DNA of 6,084 bases, from assembly GCA_913054115.1 (NCBI GenBank), contig CAJXIS010000145.1, forward strand, positions 1 to 6,084. The letters run 5' to 3'. Shown here piece after piece: positions 4,468 to 6,084 of this stretch (positions within the stretch are counted from its first letter, which is position 1; each line of letters begins with the position of its first letter). A program made the position numbers and the translations under genes. This DNA comes from an uncultured Acidimicrobiaceae bacterium (GTDB lineage: Bacteria > Actinomycetota > Acidimicrobiia > Acidimicrobiales > MedAcidi-G1). The notes under the pieces were generated by a model, which saw nothing but the letters and a program-made list of their open reading frames with translations, was not told where the DNA came from and ran no database searches.

Positions 4468-5576
4468 TGGACCTGAACTTCACCGAGGAACAGGACATGC
4501 TCCGAGAGGCGGTGGCCGGCCTCTGCGCCGACGCCTCCGACACCGTGCGCTCCTGCGAGAACGACCCCCGGGGCTTCGACGACGGCTTCTGGGGACAGCT
4601 CGCCGCCATGGGCCTCACCGGCCTGATGATCCCCGAAGAGCACGGCGGGTCGGCGATGGGGCTGCTCGACGCCACCATCGTCTACGAGGAGATGGGCCGC
4701 AGCCTCGTGCCGTCGCCGCACTTCGTGTCTTCCGTGGTGTCGGCGGGCGTGCTCCAGGCCGGCGGCTCCGCCGACCAGCAGGCCGAATGGCTGCCCCGCA
4801 TCGCCGCCGGCGATGCGATCCTCACGCCGGCGTGGCTCGAGCCCGACAACAGCACCGGACCGTCGGGCGTCCAGCTCGCCGCTGTGTCCGACGGCGACGA
4901 CATCGTGCTGACCGGCGCCAAGCGCCACGTTGCGTTCGCATCGTCCGCCGACCGGTTCATCGTCCTGGCACGCGAGCACACCGGCGTCGGCCTCTTCCTC
5001 GTGGACCCCACCGCCGACGGCGTCACGCTCACCCAGCAGCTCACCGTCGCCTCCGACACGCAGTACCGGATCGACCTCGACGGGGTCCGGGTACCGGCCG
5101 CCGACCGCATCGGCGCCCCCGGCACCGGCTGGGACACCTGGCACACCGCCATGCTCGACGCCGTGGTGCTGGTCGCCGCCCAGGCCATCGGAGCCGCCGA
5201 GGCCTCGCACACCCTGGCCACCGAATACGCCAAGGTCCGCCACCAGTTCGACAAGCCCATCGGCTCGTTCCAGTCGATCAGCCACTACCTGGCGGACGGC
5301 ATCACCGCCATCGACGGCGGCAGGGTGCTGGTCCAACGGGCGGCCTGGACCCGCGACCAGGGGCGGGACATCGCCACGCTCGCCCCCATGGCGAAGCTGT
5401 TCGCCACGCAGACCTGCCGGGACGTGGCCGCCACGACAATCCAGATCCACGGCGGCCTTGGATTCACCGTCGAGTGCGACGCCCAGCTCTACTTCCGGCG
5501 GGCCAAGTCGTGGCAGCTCAACTGGTACGACGACACCCACCTCGAGGACCTCATCGCCGCCGAACTCCTGGACTGA
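4467..5576 (+). CDS. Acyl-CoA dehydrogenase-like protein, catalytic Glu absent (beta-like subunit)
   Basis: The 369-residue protein has the acyl-CoA dehydrogenase layout: MDLNFTEEQDMLREAV start, GLTGLMIPEEHGGSAMGLLD (49-68), a degenerate middle domain, EYAKVRHQFDKPIGSFQSI (253-271) and QIHGGLGF (326-333). Both known locations of the catalytic Glu appear empty. The position equivalent to L-E-R is Ala232 in AMLDAVVL, and the C-terminal Y-E-G-T position reads Tyr-Asp-Asp-Thr (354-357). The middle-domain substrate and flavin signature S-E-P-x-A-G-S-D is also replaced, by LEPDNSTGPSG (124-134). It retains the R-x-Q-F-x-x-P-I-G motif that the 1068-2261 protein lacks. This is the pattern of the second subunit of alpha2beta2 dehydrogenases such as FadE27 or FadE29. 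ATG 4467 overlaps the previous stop by one base, and GAAGGCGAG lies just upstream. It ends the operon, 16 bases before the converging abrB-like stop. Confidence 0.88.
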   Translation: MDLNFTEEQDMLREAVAGLCADASDTVRSCENDPRGFDDGFWGQLAAMGLTGLMIPEEHGGSAMGLLDATIVYEEMGRSLVPSPHFVSSVVSAGVLQAGGSADQQAEWLPRIAAGDAILTPAWLEPDNSTGPSGVQLAAVSDGDDIVLTGAKRHVAFASSADRFIVLAREHTGVGLFLVDPTADGVTLTQQLTVASDTQYRIDLDGVRVPAADRIGAPGTGWDTWHTAMLDAVVLVAAQAIGAAEASHTLATEYAKVRHQFDKPIGSFQSISHYLADGITAIDGGRVLVQRAAWTRDQGRDIATLAPMAKLFATQTCRDVAATTIQIHGGLGFTVECDAQLYFRRAKSWQLNWYDDTHLEDLIAAELLD

Positions 5577-5592
5577 AGTCAGAGCAGTCCGC

Positions 5593-5847
5593 TCAGCGGT
5601 TGGGCCGCTCCCACTCGTCACGGAGTCGGTCGAGTGCACCGGGTTCATAGCAGTGGGTGAGGGCGCCTGCGAACCTCCGGATGGGGTTGTCCTCGAGCAC
5701 GATCCTGCCCGGACCGTCGGCCCAGATTGTCAGTTCATCGCCGATCTCGAGGTCGTCTTCCTCAAGCACGCTCGCAGGAATGGTGATACGTCGGCGCCGA
5801 TTCACCACCAAGGGGTGCTCGATCCTCCGGGTTGCCCGGTCTGCCAT
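5593..5847 (-). CDS. AbrB/MazE/SpoVT-family DNA-binding antitoxin-like protein
   Basis: The 84-residue protein has a swapped-hairpin AbrB domain at about residues 13-53: VVNRRRRITIPASVLEEDDL, then a GDELTIWADG-type strand and GRIVLED. The C-terminal half (IRRFAGALTHCYEPGALDRL and a DEWERPNR tail) looks like the toxin-binding tail of VapB or MazE-like antitoxins. Such proteins bind DNA as dimers and usually neutralise a PIN or MazF toxin encoded immediately downstream. Here nothing follows: its stop is 16 bases from the stop of the opposite-strand dehydrogenase gene. It therefore appears to be an orphan antitoxin or a stand-alone regulator. ATG 5847 is the only ordinary start in a frame that is open upstream to a TGA at 5907-5905, and its ribosome-binding site is weak. 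It lies 52 bases downstream of the msrA stop on the same strand. Confidence 0.8.
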   Translation of the reverse strand: MADRATRRIEHPLVVNRRRRITIPASVLEEDDLEIGDELTIWADGPGRIVLEDNPIRRFAGALTHCYEPGALDRLRDEWERPNR

Positions 5848-5899
5848 ATACAGACGGTAGGCCTGACCGTCGTCGCCGACCCAGCGAGTTTGCGCCAGG

Positions 5900-6084
5900 T
5901 CAGCTCAGGACGCCGGTGGGGCAGGTGAGGCCGGTGCCGCCGAGGCCGCAGTAGCCCATCGGGTTCCTCGCCAGGTACTGCTGGTGGTGCTCCTCGGCGA
6001 AGTAGAAGGGGCCCCGGTCGACGATCTCGGTCGTGACCGGATCGAACCGGGCGGCGGCCAACAGCGGGGCGAAGGCGTCACGGG
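5900..6084 (-). CDS. msrA: Peptide methionine sulfoxide reductase MsrA, C-terminal fragment
   Basis: The last 60 complete codons of a gene that enters from the right edge are visible, ending at TGA 5902-5900. The sequence includes TEIVDRGPFYFAEEHHQQYL and then ARNPMGYCGLGGTGLTCPTG, which closely match the conserved C-terminus of MsrA, the cytoplasmic enzyme that reduces methionine-S-sulfoxide in damaged proteins. The Cys in GYCGLGG and the Cys in TCPTG are the expected C-terminal resolving/recycling cysteines. The N-terminal catalytic GCFW motif lies outside the window. The gene has no obvious link to the acyl-CoA operon and is probably ordinary chromosomal background. Confidence 0.93.
   Translation of the reverse strand, partial: RDAFAPLLAAARFDPVTTEIVDRGPFYFAEEHHQQYLARNPMGYCGLGGTGLTCPTGVLS

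Noticed and set aside
5595..5609. AGCGG-TTGGG-CCGCT hairpin as a terminator of the operon
   Set aside because: The stem is only five base pairs with no U-tract, and it lies inside the 3' end of the abrB-like coding sequence, so chance in GC-rich DNA is a sufficient explanation.
4182..5648. 488-codon open frame on the minus strand opposite the second MaoC and dehydrogenase genes
   Set aside because: Same GC-driven shadow pattern with no domain; it crosses the abrB-like gene and two convincing + strand genes.
5839..5855. GTCTG-n7-CAGAC inverted repeat over the start of the abrB-like gene as an operator
   Set aside because: The arms are only five bases and partly inside coding sequence. This is expected by chance, although autoregulation by AbrB-type antitoxins would make it worth remembering.

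Overview
The window looks like one end of a draft-assembly contig from a high-GC bacterium, most likely an actinobacterium. A member of Acidimicrobiia is my best guess, but the window has no marker gene to prove it. The case rests on strongly GC-biased codons (GCC, GAC, CTC, CGG), tightly overlapping beta-oxidation genes, and split acyl-CoA dehydrogenase and MaoC hydratase pairs of the kind known from actinobacterial steroid catabolism. The first 49 bases are not genomic: they match the Illumina P5/Read-1 adapter.

Layout. Bases 50-251 hold the C-terminal end of a CaiB/BaiF-type family III CoA-transferase (+). Converging on it is a minus-strand hicA-hicB toxin-antitoxin pair (872-277) whose two genes overlap by four bases (ATGA). 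A 195-base divergent region (873-1067) separates hicA from a five-gene + strand operon (1068-5576). It contains a perfect 7+1+7 palindrome touching the hicA start codon, an 11-bp imperfect tandem repeat, and a TetR-type 6+5+6 palindrome just after a possible -10 element of the operon. After the operon, two minus-strand genes follow: a lone AbrB/MazE-like antitoxin (5847-5593) and the C-terminal end of msrA (from the window edge to 5900). There is no gene-free stretch longer than 300 bases, and I see no RNA gene, IS element or CRISPR array.

The operon reads: acyl-CoA dehydrogenase with a catalytic Glu (alpha-like), alpha-methylacyl-CoA racemase-type protein, MaoC-like subunit without catalytic Asp/His, MaoC-like subunit with catalytic Asp/His, and acyl-CoA dehydrogenase without a catalytic Glu (beta-like). 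Genes 2 to 3, 3 to 4 and 4 to 5 overlap by 4, 4 and 1 bases, so they are probably translationally coupled. Together they could set the stereochemistry of a 2-methyl-branched acyl-CoA, dehydrogenate it with an alpha2beta2 enzyme and hydrate the product with a heteromeric hydratase. This resembles the logic of the mycobacterial cholesterol side-chain enzymes (FadE26/27, FadE28/29, ChsH1/ChsH2). The substrate (steroid, bile-acid or isoprenoid side chain) is inference. No 3-hydroxyacyl-CoA dehydrogenase, thiolase or aldolase is present, so the pathway must be completed elsewhere.
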